From: Gammaproteobacteria bacterium | Lineage (GTDB): Bacteria; Pseudomonadota; Gammaproteobacteria; Arenicellales; UBA868 | Length of the DNA stretch: 64,000 nt | Direction: 5' to 3' | NCBI GenBank assembly: GCA_022451485.1 | Contig: JAKUQS010000003.1 | Span: 124,001-188,000, forward strand | In this document: positions 17,133-26,163 of the stretch, piece after piece | How positions within the stretch are numbered: the first letter of the stretch is position 1 | Layout: every line of letters starts with the position of its first letter | Position numbers and translations under genes: made by a program | The notes under the pieces: model-generated | What the model was told of the DNA's origin: nothing | Databases searched by the model: none | What the model saw: the letters and a program-made list of their open reading frames with translations, nothing else

Positions 17133-17957
17133 GTGAACGAACCCACATCTGCCGCCGCACCATCAGTCGAGCTGACATACCTGTCGGGCGACGAATTACC
17201 CACCACCCTTAAAATTGCCGAAAAACTGCGGCGATTCGTCGACGCGGTTGGGCGTTTTGGTTCCTGGTTCGCAATGCCCCTTGTGTTGATAACCGCGTTT
17301 GATTTAGCGATACGCAAATCACGCATGATTAAGATTCAAGGCGATCCGATACAAATCTGGTTGCGTGAGAACGTCAGTCCCATTTTTGATTCCACGCTGT
17401 TACAGGAACTGGAGTGGCACTCACATACAGCCCTCTTTGCGCTAGTACTGGGCTTTGGGTACATCTGGAATACACATGTCCGGGTCGACCTGGTCCGGGA
17501 GACACTGGCATTCCGTAAGAAGGCCTGGCTGGAATTTATCGGACTGACGGTCTTCCTGGTGCCCTTTACCTGCATCATCATTTACTACTCCTCGATGTAT
17601 GCGTACGACTCCTGGGCTTTCAATCGGGGCCCGGAGTGTGCGTGGTGGCAATGTGGCGAAATCTCGGCCTCCCTGGTCGGAATGTCCCATCGCTGGATCA
17701 TTAAGCTAGTCTTAGTCTTTGGTCTCTTCACGGCACTCGTCGCCGGTATTGCAGTTTGGCTACAGGTCGCCATGGTGCTGTTTGGACCCAAACACACGCG
17801 CTACAGCCTCATGACTCTAGAGTGGCCGGAAGATAGCGGCAGCATAGTGGAAGGGAAAGAAAGAATGGACCTTTCCAAAATGGAAGACCAGCTTGAGTTA
17901 CAGGCCCGCAGGATGCGTGAGTCTGCTGAGGCAGATCCAGCAAACAGTCGCCAATAA
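17133..17957 (+). CDS. TRAP transporter small permease (DctQ type), extended
   Basis: This 274-residue protein is the four-helix small subunit of the TRAP system. The segments 'FGSWFAMPLVLITAFDLAI', 'HTALFALVLGFGYIWNTHVRVDLVRETLAFRKKAWLEFIGLTVFLVPFTCIIIYYSSMYAYDSW' and 'IIKLVLVFGLFTALVAGIAVWLQVAMVLFG' fit DctQ, including the conserved 'NTHVRVDL'. It is about 100 residues longer than usual, with a charged N-terminal region and a C-terminal helix rich in Glu, Arg and Met. It starts at GTG 17133 with a CGGAGAAC ribosome site. It follows the large subunit by 32 bases. Confidence 0.88.
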   Translation: MNEPTSAAAPSVELTYLSGDELPTTLKIAEKLRRFVDAVGRFGSWFAMPLVLITAFDLAIRKSRMIKIQGDPIQIWLRENVSPIFDSTLLQELEWHSHTALFALVLGFGYIWNTHVRVDLVRETLAFRKKAWLEFIGLTVFLVPFTCIIIYYSSMYAYDSWAFNRGPECAWWQCGEISASLVGMSHRWIIKLVLVFGLFTALVAGIAVWLQVAMVLFGPKHTRYSLMTLEWPEDSGSIVEGKERMDLSKMEDQLELQARRMRESAEADPANSRQ

Positions 17958-18014
17958 AGGCTACTACTCCTGTAACTCAACATAACCCCGACACGCTAGG
18001 GTCGGTAAAATCGT

Positions 18015-18500
18015 ATGCTTGACTGGGAAAACCTATTCAAACGATACGTCTGGGATGACCGGACAACGCCCTATCTCATTCCAGTAAATCGACTGAAGCG
18101 CCAGCAGGCCGACTACGAAATCCTGGCTTATTGTGTCTTTATCGGCATTCTGTTTGGAGTGGTCTCCATTACCGCGCTGACTGATGTTGGACCCCAGGGG
18201 CGCTCACCGAACATGTCGCTTTACGCGTTGTCAGTCACTTTTGCGAGTGTCATTTTTGGCTATACCAAGCACTACAACGCAGCACTTTATCTCAGCGCCG
18301 CACCACTAGCAGGTCTCGCTTACCTCGTCTTCTATGGGCTTCGCTCCGACCATCATCTGTTCGATACACTGCTCGCCGCTCTCGTTCTGATCCTGTTACT
18401 GTGGTACTCACGTCGCGTCATCACCATCGCCCGATGCTACTCAACCCTGCGGGAGGGTGACGACCAGGACACACCGAAGCGACGCCTCTTCAAACGATGA
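18015..18500 (+). CDS. Four-helix membrane protein of unknown function, TRAP-associated
   Basis: This 161-residue protein has about four hydrophobic segments: 'ILAYCVFIGILFGVVSITAL', 'SLYALSVTFASVIFGYT', 'AALYLSAAPLAGLAYLVFYGL' and 'TLLAALVLILLLWYS'. The ends are hydrophilic and positively charged. I do not recognise a named family. It sits 57 bases after the TRAP small subunit and overlaps the next small membrane protein by four bases (ATGA), so it belongs to the transporter transcript. It may be an accessory of the transporter; nothing in the sequence shows a binding or enzymatic site. Confidence 0.7.
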   Translation: MLDWENLFKRYVWDDRTTPYLIPVNRLKRQQADYEILAYCVFIGILFGVVSITALTDVGPQGRSPNMSLYALSVTFASVIFGYTKHYNAALYLSAAPLAGLAYLVFYGLRSDHHLFDTLLAALVLILLLWYSRRVITIARCYSTLREGDDQDTPKRRLFKR

Positions 18501-18829
18501 CTCGATTCCAGAATAATCGACATTTTCTTCCCGCCCGATTTTACTTTCGCTATCACGCATTAGTCCTGGCTATTGTGGTCTGCCTGTTGCTGATCATCGA
18601 ATGGGCGCTGGGCACACGCTGGTCGTTGTTCTGGCCGTTTATCATCTGGGGCCTCATGGTTTCGATTCATTATTTTTTTTCAGCCGCCTTTGACATTAAT
18701 GAAGTATGGGCAGATGACAGAGTCCTGGATGTAAAAACACGAAGTTACGACTTAGGCCATATCATGAATATTGAGGACCGAATTGACCACACCCACGACA
18801 GCATTACTCCACACACAGAGCGCGAGTGA
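18497..18829 (+). CDS. 2TM-domain small membrane protein
   Basis: This 110-residue protein looks like the 2TM domain family. It has a basic N-terminus ('NNRHFLPARFYFRYH'), two membrane segments ('ALVLAIVVCLLLIIEWALG' and 'SLFWPFIIWGLMVSIHYFF') and the characteristic 'WADDRVLDVKTRSYDLGHI' cytoplasmic tail. Such domains often occur at the N-terminus of sensors or as stand-alone proteins; the function is unknown. The start overlaps the stop of the four-helix protein (ATGA). The amidohydrolase gene starts 7 bases after its stop. Confidence 0.7.
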   Translation: MTRFQNNRHFLPARFYFRYHALVLAIVVCLLLIIEWALGTRWSLFWPFIIWGLMVSIHYFFSAAFDINEVWADDRVLDVKTRSYDLGHIMNIEDRIDHTHDSITPHTERE

Positions 18830-18835
18830 CTCAGG

Positions 18836-19732
18836 GTGGATTTGGTCGACGCGCATCACCATTTGTGGAACCTGAAAGACGCTAACCACCCCTGGCTGTG
18901 TGATCAACCTCGCATTCCGTTCCGCTATGGCGACTATGCCGCCATCTGTCGTAACTACCTGGGTGAAGATTATCTGAGGGATACGACTGACCACATAGTG
19001 ATGGGGAGCGTACACGTAGAGGCTGAATGGAACCCTGCCGATCCGGTGGGTGAGACTCGTTGGCTGGAAGAGGCATTGACCACGTTACCCCACCCCGTGG
19101 TTCTTGTTGTACAGGCTCGGCTTGAGCGCGAAGATGTCCACGACGTCCTATTAAGCCATTCCGAGTTCGAGCGAGTACGCGGCGTTCGCCAAAAGCCCCG
19201 GGCGGCGTTGAGTAGCGACACAGTGAAGCGCGGCCAAGCCGGTTCTATGGACGATAAAACCTGGCGCGATGGTTATTCTAAATTAGCGCAGTACGGATTC
19301 TCGTTCGACCTGCAGGTGCCTTACTGGCACCTGGACCAGGCAGCCGACCTCGCGTGCGATTTTCCCGAGACAACGTTAATCCTCAATCACACCGGTCTAC
19401 CGCTCGGGCGACACCGCCATGACCTCGCGCCATGGCGAAAAGCGCTGGAAAAGCTGGCCCAACAGGACAACACCGCGATAAAGATATCAGGGCTAGGCCA
19501 AGCGGGACTGCCCTGGACCCTAGAAGCCAACCGCGGCGTGATACGCGATGCACTGGCTATTTTTGAACACACGCGCGCGATGTTTGCCAGCAATTTCCCG
19601 GTGGATCGATTGTGTGTCGATTTCAATACCTTGTATTCAGGCTTTCAGGAAAGCGTCTCTGATCTACCAGCGGCTCAACAGGACAATCTTTTCTTCGCCA
19701 ACGCTCGCAAGTTCTACCGTATTCCCGGCTGA
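18836..19732 (+). CDS. Amidohydrolase 2 family protein (L-fuconolactonase-like)
   Basis: This 298-residue TIM-barrel hydrolase belongs to the COG3618 group that includes L-fuconolactonase and 2-pyrone-4,6-dicarboxylate hydrolase. The metal motif is 'VDAHHHLWNL' (H7-H9), with the later 'LILNHTGLPLG' and 'FASNFPVDRL' carrying the His and Asp expected on strands 6-8. The substrate is a lactone. It could open a sugar lactone to feed the mandelate-racemase-family and IlvD/Edd dehydratases nearby, or act on the TRAP substrate. It starts at GTG 18836, close behind the small membrane proteins, so it is probably the last gene of the TRAP transcript. Confidence 0.85.
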   Translation: MDLVDAHHHLWNLKDANHPWLCDQPRIPFRYGDYAAICRNYLGEDYLRDTTDHIVMGSVHVEAEWNPADPVGETRWLEEALTTLPHPVVLVVQARLEREDVHDVLLSHSEFERVRGVRQKPRAALSSDTVKRGQAGSMDDKTWRDGYSKLAQYGFSFDLQVPYWHLDQAADLACDFPETTLILNHTGLPLGRHRHDLAPWRKALEKLAQQDNTAIKISGLGQAGLPWTLEANRGVIRDALAIFEHTRAMFASNFPVDRLCVDFNTLYSGFQESVSDLPAAQQDNLFFANARKFYRIPG

Positions 19733-19743
19733 TACTCTGACCG

Positions 19744-20031
19744 TCAATATTCGCAGCGGTAACGTTCGCGATTTTCAATCATACCGTCCACCTGCTCCAG
19801 ATAACGCGCCATATGCTTTGAGTTCCAATGTGACTCGAGCGCCGCGTCATCTTCGTATACCTCAACCAAGACAACATGGTTATCGCGTTCAGTCGACACG
19901 AGGACATCGAAACGTAGACAGCCCGCCTCAATTCGCTGACTGTTAGTGCCATGTGCACGGGCTAGCTCAAGGAATTCAGATAATGCTTTAGCTTTCACAT
20001 CAAGATGAACGATAAGGACAACGTTTCCCAT
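19744..20031 (-). CDS. Antibiotic biosynthesis monooxygenase (ABM) domain protein
   Basis: This 95-residue protein has the compact dimeric alpha/beta-barrel of ABM-type quinol monooxygenases: 'VVLIVHLDVKAKALSEFLELARA', 'SQRIEAGCLRFDVLVS', 'NHVVLVEVYEDDAALESHWNSKHMARYLE'. The pattern E-A-G-C-L-R-F-D and the 'F/W..H..S.H' region are typical. The ATG at 20031 is chosen because AAGGAG lies just upstream (20037-20042). It follows the sarcosine oxidase gamma gene by 44 bases on the same strand and may be the last gene of that operon. Whether it is an oxygenase or a small stress-related partner is unknown. Confidence 0.8.
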   Translation of the reverse strand: MGNVVLIVHLDVKAKALSEFLELARAHGTNSQRIEAGCLRFDVLVSTERDNHVVLVEVYEDDAALESHWNSKHMARYLEQVDGMIENRERYRCEY

Positions 20032-20075
20032 AAAGAGTTCTCCTTCGTCAGCCGCCGCAGCCAATTGGTTTGTGA

Positions 20076-20699
20076 TTATTCACACTTAGGCGCTCGCAAA
20101 ATATATCCTGTCTCGCGCGCGGCATCAGTCAACCAATCAAACAAATGACGACAAAAACTTCGTCGAATGATTAGATCAAAAGCGATGTCATCCAATTCCT
20201 CAACGCGCCGAATCAAGACCGGGGCGCCGGCCAATTGGGATTGCCTACAATGATCATGACGAAAGACGCGGGGATGAAAATCCAACGTACAGTCGCTCGC
20301 CAAAATATCCCTCGCCCGCAACCCCCCTATGCGCAGCACAGTCTGCCCTCCACTGAGATCCACCAATGCGTAATGCTGACCCGCGAGGGACACTACCAGT
20401 TCTCTCTCGGTTACTGCCGCCGGGAGTGTCGACACTATCAGCCATTCGTCGGGACTCAGCCAGTGAATACAAGCGTCGCCCGTGCGCGCCACTCGGTTTG
20501 GCACTCCAGGTGGGGCAATGCCGAGAACTCCAGTAACACTGGCGGTAAAACCACCGTCTTCTAAGTTACCGCGCAGGTTAAGATGGGCCAGTGCGGCGTG
20601 TTCTTCAAACCACACATCGGTCCTACCGCCAACGCCTGGCACGACCGCCCCCTTCAGAGGGAAATCAAGCGCGGATTGCCCTGGCAGTTGGGTTATCAC
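20076..20699 (-). CDS. soxG: Sarcosine oxidase gamma subunit
   Basis: This 207-residue subunit is the small gamma chain of heterotetrameric sarcosine oxidase. It has the GcvT-like fold without the folate chemistry. Recognisable parts are 'AHLNLRGNLEDGGFTASVTGVLG', 'DACIHWLSPDEWLIV', 'YALVDLSGGQTVLRIGG' and 'ARDILASDCTLDFHPRVF'. The start is GTG at 20699 with an AAGAGAAAG ribosome site. In most operons soxG directly follows soxA; here an alpha/beta hydrolase gene lies between them. It is the last sox gene of the cluster. Confidence 0.9.
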   Translation of the reverse strand: MITQLPGQSALDFPLKGAVVPGVGGRTDVWFEEHAALAHLNLRGNLEDGGFTASVTGVLGIAPPGVPNRVARTGDACIHWLSPDEWLIVSTLPAAVTERELVVSLAGQHYALVDLSGGQTVLRIGGLRARDILASDCTLDFHPRVFRHDHCRQSQLAGAPVLIRRVEELDDIAFDLIIRRSFCRHLFDWLTDAARETGYILRAPKCE

Positions 20700-20732
20700 G
20701 ACTTTCTCTTCGTTGTCATCAAAGGCCCCACG

Positions 20733-21518
20733 TCACTGTGCCAACTGCTGATTCAACCAACCCGACACTCCAGCGACAAGTTCCATCTCATAACCATCAA
20801 AAAAGTGATCAGCGTTGTCAACCTTAATCTGTGTATAGTCGAAACCGTGATCGAACTTTGCCCGCACGCTGGCACCCCGTATCACTCCTTCAAAATCCTG
20901 TTCCCCGAAAAGATCCAGCACAGGTAACGACAAGCGACTAAAGACCGTGCCATCAGGATCCAAACCGCCTCCGCCCTGTCCACTGCCGAGACCAATCAGG
21001 ACCAATCCCTTCACGGGCAGCGGCGGGGCTTGCGTTAACGCATGAACCGCCATCGTTGAACCCATACTGTGAGCGACGACAAACCAAGGACCTGCGGCCG
21101 TCCGTTTGAGAAACTGGAGGCCCGCTTCGATGCGAGGTCGTACTTCGGGCAAAAGTGCTTTGTAATCAGGCCCTGGCACTCCATTCGCTAACACAGGCAA
21201 CTGCAACGACAGTGTGTGCCAGCCGGCCTCTGCCAACGCGACGCGCAGGGGGTTAACCACCTGTGGCCAATCGGGATGCACGCCCCGGCCATGCAGGATC
21301 AGCAACCCGCCACCATGCCCAGACTCAGGAACCACATGTAAGCCAAGAAATCGCACCGAATCGGTGAGCAACCACACCGGCTCACCATCAAACAGTTGAT
21401 CCACGACCTCTTCGGCCCAGCGCCCTTCCTTCTCGACATCTGAAGCCGACACAGCCAAGCCAAGGCCCAGACAAAACACCCCAAGACAACGAATCAAATC
21501 ACGTTTGAACCACCCCAT
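20733..21518 (-). CDS. Secreted alpha/beta hydrolase (DUF3530-like) inserted in the sox operon
   Basis: This 261-residue protein begins with a signal peptide (about residues 5-25) and continues as an alpha/beta-hydrolase: 'GGLLILHGRGVHPDWPQVV', the nucleophile elbow 'VVAHSMGSTMA', 'GLVLIGLGSGQGGGG', an acid region 'LDLFGEQDFEGV' and a late His in 'VDNADHFFDGYE'. The pattern resembles DUF3530 proteins of gammaproteobacteria. ATG 21518 is 4 bases after the soxA stop, and soxG starts 33 bases later, so it is inside the sarcosine oxidase operon. Its location would be periplasmic, while sarcosine oxidase is cytoplasmic. Its substrate is unknown. Confidence 0.8.
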   Translation of the reverse strand: MGWFKRDLIRCLGVFCLGLGLAVSASDVEKEGRWAEEVVDQLFDGEPVWLLTDSVRFLGLHVVPESGHGGGLLILHGRGVHPDWPQVVNPLRVALAEAGWHTLSLQLPVLANGVPGPDYKALLPEVRPRIEAGLQFLKRTAAGPWFVVAHSMGSTMAVHALTQAPPLPVKGLVLIGLGSGQGGGGLDPDGTVFSRLSLPVLDLFGEQDFEGVIRGASVRAKFDHGFDYTQIKVDNADHFFDGYEMELVAGVSGWLNQQLAQ

Positions 21519-21522
21519 GCAC

Positions 21523-24500
21523 TCAACCTCGCTGTCGTAAGTTGTCCGAATCATAAAAGACCGGCTCGGTGATGGTAGCTTTAATCAGTTGGCCATCTAA
21601 CAATGGCGCATAAACGGTTCCCCCGAGTCGAGCACGCCCGCCTTTGATCAGCGCAAGCGCAATCGAGTGTCCCAACGTTGCACTGAAGTAACTTGATGTT
21701 ACGTGACCCACCATGGGTACAGGCCGACTGCTTGAAAACCCGTTCACCAACTGCGCGCCCTCGGGCAAAACGACAGTTGAATCTTCAGTTTTAAGGCCCA
21801 CCAACTGCTTTCGGTTATCGCGGGCCGTATCCGCACGAAAAAGTGACCGCTTACCTATGAAATCCTTCTTCTTCGAAACAATCCAGTCCATACCAAGATC
21901 AATGGGCGTCACCGATCCATCGGTATCCTGGCCAACAATCACGTAACCTTTCTCTGCCCGCAGCACGTGCATCGCATCAGTTCCGTAAGGCGTAATACCA
22001 AAATGCTGCCCCGCCTCCATGACCGCGCGCCATAACGCCAAGCCCTGGTCTGCACTGACATTGATCTCATAGGCTACTTCACCGCTGAAACTGATGCGAA
22101 ACACGCGCGCCCCTATACCCGCGACGCGGCCCTCGCAAAAACTCATGAACGGCATAGCCTCAGGAGACAAATCGATGCCTTCACACAGACTCTCCAGCAG
22201 TTCACGGCTCTTGGGTCCGGCAATACTGGTCACCGACCAACGATCCGTCACCGATGTGAGGAAAACCTCCAATTCTGGCCACTCTGTCTGTAGCCAACGT
22301 TCCAACCAATTCAATACGTGCGCAGCCCCACCCGTCGTCGTGGTCATGAGATAACGGTATTCCGACAGCCGTGACGTCACACCATCGTCCATCACCATAC
22401 CGTCTTCGCCAAGCATCAGACCATAGCGACAGCGCCCAACCGACAATGACTTCCAGGCGTTGGTGTAGATACGGTCCAGCAATTCGGCCGCATCACGACC
22501 GGTAATCTCAATCTTGCCAAGCGTCGACGCGTCGAGGATGCCTACGCCCTGACGAGTGGCCAGACACTCCCGGGACACCGCCTTTTCCCTATCCTCGCCA
22601 GGAAGCGGGTAGTACCACGGCCTTTTCCACTGACCGACGTCTTCGAAGACCGCTCCATTCTCAACATGCCACTCGTGCATCGGTGTCCGTCGAATCGGAT
22701 CGAACAGGGTCTCGCCTACCGCACGGCCGGCGATTGCTCCAAAAGTAACCGGCGTGTAATTGGGTCGGTAGGTCGTGGTACCGAGCGCACCCGGACTCTG
22801 ACCCAGCGCATCGGCCAGTATCGCCATGCCATTAACGTTACCGAGCTTGCCCTGGTCGGTCCCAAACCCCAGAGCGGTATAGCGCTTAACGTGTTCAATT
22901 GAACGATAGCCCTCGCGCGCGGCCAGACGAATATCGGCCTCGGTTGTGTCATTCTGATAATCGACAAATTTCTTACCGCTTGGCATCACTCGATCGCCTG
23001 GAATACTCCACAACGCTCGCAGCGGTGCCTCATTGTGCTGCGCCGTACTTGGTGTATCCATAGTGACAGGATCAATGCCCACCTGACGAAGTGCCTCCGA
23101 TGCCACCTCCACTGCCCTGACCAGGCAAAGAGCTAGGTCAAATTCTCCCGCGCATGCCCCAGTAGAACGCTCCGCTTGCACAGAAACTCCTGGCAAAAAG
23201 CAGGCGTTCGCCTCGTGAAAAACAGGCCGCCCACCTGACTGTGCATGAAGGTGGCAAGTTGGATTCCAGCCACCGGACATGGCCAGAATATCGCACTCAA
23301 TCGCGCCCTTATGCGAAACCACACTTCGCCCATCAGCCGAGAGACGGCTGATATTGATTCCCTTCACACCGCGAAAACCTGATTTGACGGCAGTCACCGC
23401 GTGTCCGAGGTAAACCGGCACACCGGCGGACCGCGCCGCATCAGCCGCCGCCGACACGCCATCCTCTCGAAGATCAACAACACCTTTTACAACCACTCCT
23501 GCATCAATCGCATCGTGCACCACGCGATAAGCAGAATCATTATTGGTAAAAATGACTAACGATCGACCTGGCACAGCCGCATACCGCCTCATGTAAACGG
23601 AAACAGCCGACGCCAACATCACTCCCGGTCGATCGTTGTCCGCAAACACCAAAGGGCGTTCGATCGCCCCGGTCGCGAGAACCACCTGCTTTGCACGAAC
23701 ACGCCACATCCGTTCTCTCGACATCAAAGACGCCGGGTTAGACAGGTGATGGGTACGCCTTTCATTGATGACCAGAAAATTGTGGTCGTGATAACCAGTG
23801 ACAGTACTTCTAGAGAGCAGCATCACTTCAGGCCATTTTTCCAGAGCCTCGACCATCTTCTGAACCCAATTGCCAGCGGCCATTCCACCGACCTCAATGC
23901 CTGTACCCAGCAAGCCACCACCAAACTCTGACTGCTCATCGGCCACAATCACTCGAGCACCAGAACGTGCCGCCGTTAATGCGGCCATCAATCCTGAAGG
24001 GCCAGCGCCCACCACGAGCACATCGCAATGAATATTGCGCTTGTCATAGGTATCCGGATCGGATGCGTCAGGGGCGCGACCTAGACCCGCCATCTGGCGG
24101 ATACGGTGCTCATAACGCTTCCAGAAGGAGCGCGGCCACATGAACGTCTTGTAATAAAAGCCAGCCGGTAACAGGCCGCTGATCAGGTCGTTAATGGCAT
24201 AAATATCGAGATCCACGCAGGGCCAACCATTGACCGAATGAGCCTTGAGCCCCTCATAGAGTTCCACCTGTGTCGCTCGCAACCCCGGCACTGTCTTGCG
24301 CCCTTCGCCTACCTGGAAAATAGCGTTCGGTTCTTCAGCCCCAACTCCAACAATGCCCCGTGGCCGGTGATACTTGAAACTCCGCGCCACCGTACGAATA
24401 CCATTGGCGATCAATGCGGATGCCAAGGTGTCACCCTCGTATCCAGTCAGCGCCCGACCGTTGAAGAAAAATCTGATGGGCCGCGATCGATTGATACGCC

Positions 24501-24531
24501 CGCCAGTCGCTAGACGCCAACGCTGACTCAA
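21523..24531 (-). CDS. soxA: Sarcosine oxidase alpha subunit
   Basis: This 1002-residue subunit of heterotetrameric sarcosine oxidase binds NAD and, in its C-terminal half, tetrahydrofolate. The N-terminal domain (to about residue 110) is ferredoxin-like, and the dinucleotide-binding motif GAGPSG is at 175-180. A GcvT/aminomethyltransferase domain fills about residues 610-1000, with 'GILDASTLGKIEITGRDAAELLDRIYTN' at its start. With SoxB it oxidises sarcosine and passes the methyl carbon to folate as 5,10-methylene-THF. It starts with TTG, whose TTGA overlaps the soxD stop by four bases. The length matches the family. Confidence 0.95.
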   Translation of the reverse strand: MSQRWRLATGGRINRSRPIRFFFNGRALTGYEGDTLASALIANGIRTVARSFKYHRPRGIVGVGAEEPNAIFQVGEGRKTVPGLRATQVELYEGLKAHSVNGWPCVDLDIYAINDLISGLLPAGFYYKTFMWPRSFWKRYEHRIRQMAGLGRAPDASDPDTYDKRNIHCDVLVVGAGPSGLMAALTAARSGARVIVADEQSEFGGGLLGTGIEVGGMAAGNWVQKMVEALEKWPEVMLLSRSTVTGYHDHNFLVINERRTHHLSNPASLMSRERMWRVRAKQVVLATGAIERPLVFADNDRPGVMLASAVSVYMRRYAAVPGRSLVIFTNNDSAYRVVHDAIDAGVVVKGVVDLREDGVSAAADAARSAGVPVYLGHAVTAVKSGFRGVKGINISRLSADGRSVVSHKGAIECDILAMSGGWNPTCHLHAQSGGRPVFHEANACFLPGVSVQAERSTGACAGEFDLALCLVRAVEVASEALRQVGIDPVTMDTPSTAQHNEAPLRALWSIPGDRVMPSGKKFVDYQNDTTEADIRLAAREGYRSIEHVKRYTALGFGTDQGKLGNVNGMAILADALGQSPGALGTTTYRPNYTPVTFGAIAGRAVGETLFDPIRRTPMHEWHVENGAVFEDVGQWKRPWYYPLPGEDREKAVSRECLATRQGVGILDASTLGKIEITGRDAAELLDRIYTNAWKSLSVGRCRYGLMLGEDGMVMDDGVTSRLSEYRYLMTTTTGGAAHVLNWLERWLQTEWPELEVFLTSVTDRWSVTSIAGPKSRELLESLCEGIDLSPEAMPFMSFCEGRVAGIGARVFRISFSGEVAYEINVSADQGLALWRAVMEAGQHFGITPYGTDAMHVLRAEKGYVIVGQDTDGSVTPIDLGMDWIVSKKKDFIGKRSLFRADTARDNRKQLVGLKTEDSTVVLPEGAQLVNGFSSSRPVPMVGHVTSSYFSATLGHSIALALIKGGRARLGGTVYAPLLDGQLIKATITEPVFYDSDNLRQRG

Positions 24532-24812
24532 CGGACATCCTCCTCCGGCGGAATCGCACCCATCTGGTAATAGGCTTTGATCCTGCTCGTCACGGTGTCG
24601 CGGACCGCATTAAACCAACGCCGACAACCCGCCGTGTGGCACCACTGCTCGCGATGCCAACCTTTTGGGTTTTCGCGATTAAACAGATAATCACCCCATT
24701 CCTGATCCGACAAATCAGCAGGCGTTTTCGGCCGGGCGATATGCGCTTCACCACCATAGCTGAACTCACTCTGATCGCAAGCACCGCACCAAGGACACTC
24801 AATCTGAAGCAT
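24528..24812 (-). CDS. soxD: Sarcosine oxidase delta subunit
   Basis: This 94-residue zinc-binding delta subunit has C6, C9, H59 and C63, the residues that bind Zn in characterised SoxD proteins. The core 'CPWCGACDQSEFSYGGEAHIARP' and 'HREQWCHTAGCRRWFNAVRDTVT' match the family throughout. Its stop overlaps the soxA TTG start (TTGA), which couples translation of the two. It lies 45 bases after soxB. Confidence 0.96.
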   Translation of the reverse strand: MLQIECPWCGACDQSEFSYGGEAHIARPKTPADLSDQEWGDYLFNRENPKGWHREQWCHTAGCRRWFNAVRDTVTSRIKAYYQMGAIPPEEDVR

Positions 24813-24857
24813 CTCACCACCATCCTGTGAATTTTTCAGGCGTAAAGGCCATAACCA

Positions 24858-26111
24858 CTAATGCGCGACCCCCGCCGCTCCATGCTCATCAATCAAGGCG
24901 CCTGTATAAAAACGCTCCAACGAAAAGGCAGCATTAAGCGAATGTGGCTCATCCTTCGCCACGGTGTGTGCAAAAACCCAGCCTGATCCAGGCGTTGCCT
25001 TGAATCCTCCCGTTCCCCAACCGCAGTTGAAATAGAGCCCTCGAACCGGTGTCTTACCGATGATGGGGCACGCATCAGGACACACATCGACAATCCCACC
25101 CCACTGACGCAACATGCGGACCCGACTAAATGAAGGAAACAACGTCACAATCGCTGCGATATTGCCTTCGATAATGCCGTAGCTTCCACGCTGGCCGTAA
25201 CCGGTATACGCGTCAATGCCCGCACCGATAACCAGTTCTCCTTTGTCCGATTGGCTGATATAACCATGCACGGCATTAGACATAATGACCGTATCCAAGA
25301 CCGGCTTTAACGGCTCAGAAACCAGCGCCTGAAGCGGATGACTCTCGATCGGCAACCGCAGGCCTGCCATCGCCGCCATCACGCTGGAGTGTCCCGCTGC
25401 GACCACTCCGACTTTTGCTGTTCTAATCGGCCCACGACTGGTTTCAAGCGCTGTGACCGCCCCATCGACCTGTCGTATGCCAGTGACCTCACAATTCTGA
25501 ATGATATCGACCCCGAGCTGATCGGCTGCACGAGCAAAACCCCAGGCAACCGCGTCGTGTCGCGCGACACCACCACGGGGCTGAAAGGAGGCACCCAAAA
25601 TCGGATAACGGGCACTCGGCCCGACATCGATGGCCGGCACTCGCCGCTTGATGTCCATAGGCGTCAGGACTTCGCTGTCAATGCCGTTGAGACGGTTCGC
25701 GCTTGACCGTCGCACAATGTCCCGCATGTCCTGCAGCGTGTGCCCAAGATTCATTACGCCGCGCTGACTAAACATAACGTTGTAATTCAATTCCTGGCTC
25801 AGACCTTCCCACAACTGGAGTGATTTCTCATACAGATGTGCGGCTTCATCCCACAGGTAATTCGACCGAACGATGGTCGTGTTGCGGCCGGTGTTGCCAC
25901 CACCAATCCAACCCTTTTCAACAACCGCAATGCGTCCAACGTCAAAATTACGCGCCAGATAGTAGGCGCTTGCAAGCCCATGACCACCACCGCCGACGAT
26001 GACCACATCGTATTCGGGTTGTGGCTCCGGGCTGCGCCATGCCTCCCGCCAGTTCTCATGATGACTTAGCGCATTGCGGGCCAGGCTGAATATGGAGTAG
26101 CGTTTGGTCAC
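24858..26111 (-). CDS. soxB: Sarcosine oxidase beta subunit
   Basis: This 417-residue flavin subunit holds the sarcosine-oxidising site. The FAD motif is '[18 protein letters not shown]' (glycines about 40-45). H185 in 'ARHDAVAWG' aligns with the His that carries covalent FMN in characterised SoxB, an inference from family knowledge. '[18 protein letters not shown]' near the C-terminus is the classic DAO-family FAD-contact segment. It starts with GTG at 26111 and is the first sox gene, 52 bases after glyA. Together with SoxD, SoxA and SoxG it converts sarcosine to glycine with release of hydrogen peroxide. Confidence 0.96.
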   Translation of the reverse strand: MTKRYSIFSLARNALSHHENWREAWRSPEPQPEYDVVIVGGGGHGLASAYYLARNFDVGRIAVVEKGWIGGGNTGRNTTIVRSNYLWDEAAHLYEKSLQLWEGLSQELNYNVMFSQRGVMNLGHTLQDMRDIVRRSSANRLNGIDSEVLTPMDIKRRVPAIDVGPSARYPILGASFQPRGGVARHDAVAWGFARAADQLGVDIIQNCEVTGIRQVDGAVTALETSRGPIRTAKVGVVAAGHSSVMAAMAGLRLPIESHPLQALVSEPLKPVLDTVIMSNAVHGYISQSDKGELVIGAGIDAYTGYGQRGSYGIIEGNIAAIVTLFPSFSRVRMLRQWGGIVDVCPDACPIIGKTPVRGLYFNCGWGTGGFKATPGSGWVFAHTVAKDEPHSLNAAFSLERFYTGALIDEHGAAGVAH

Positions 26112-26163
26112 CTGTCACTCTGGCTCACTGGTGCAATCACAAAAGAAACTCACACGAAACACG

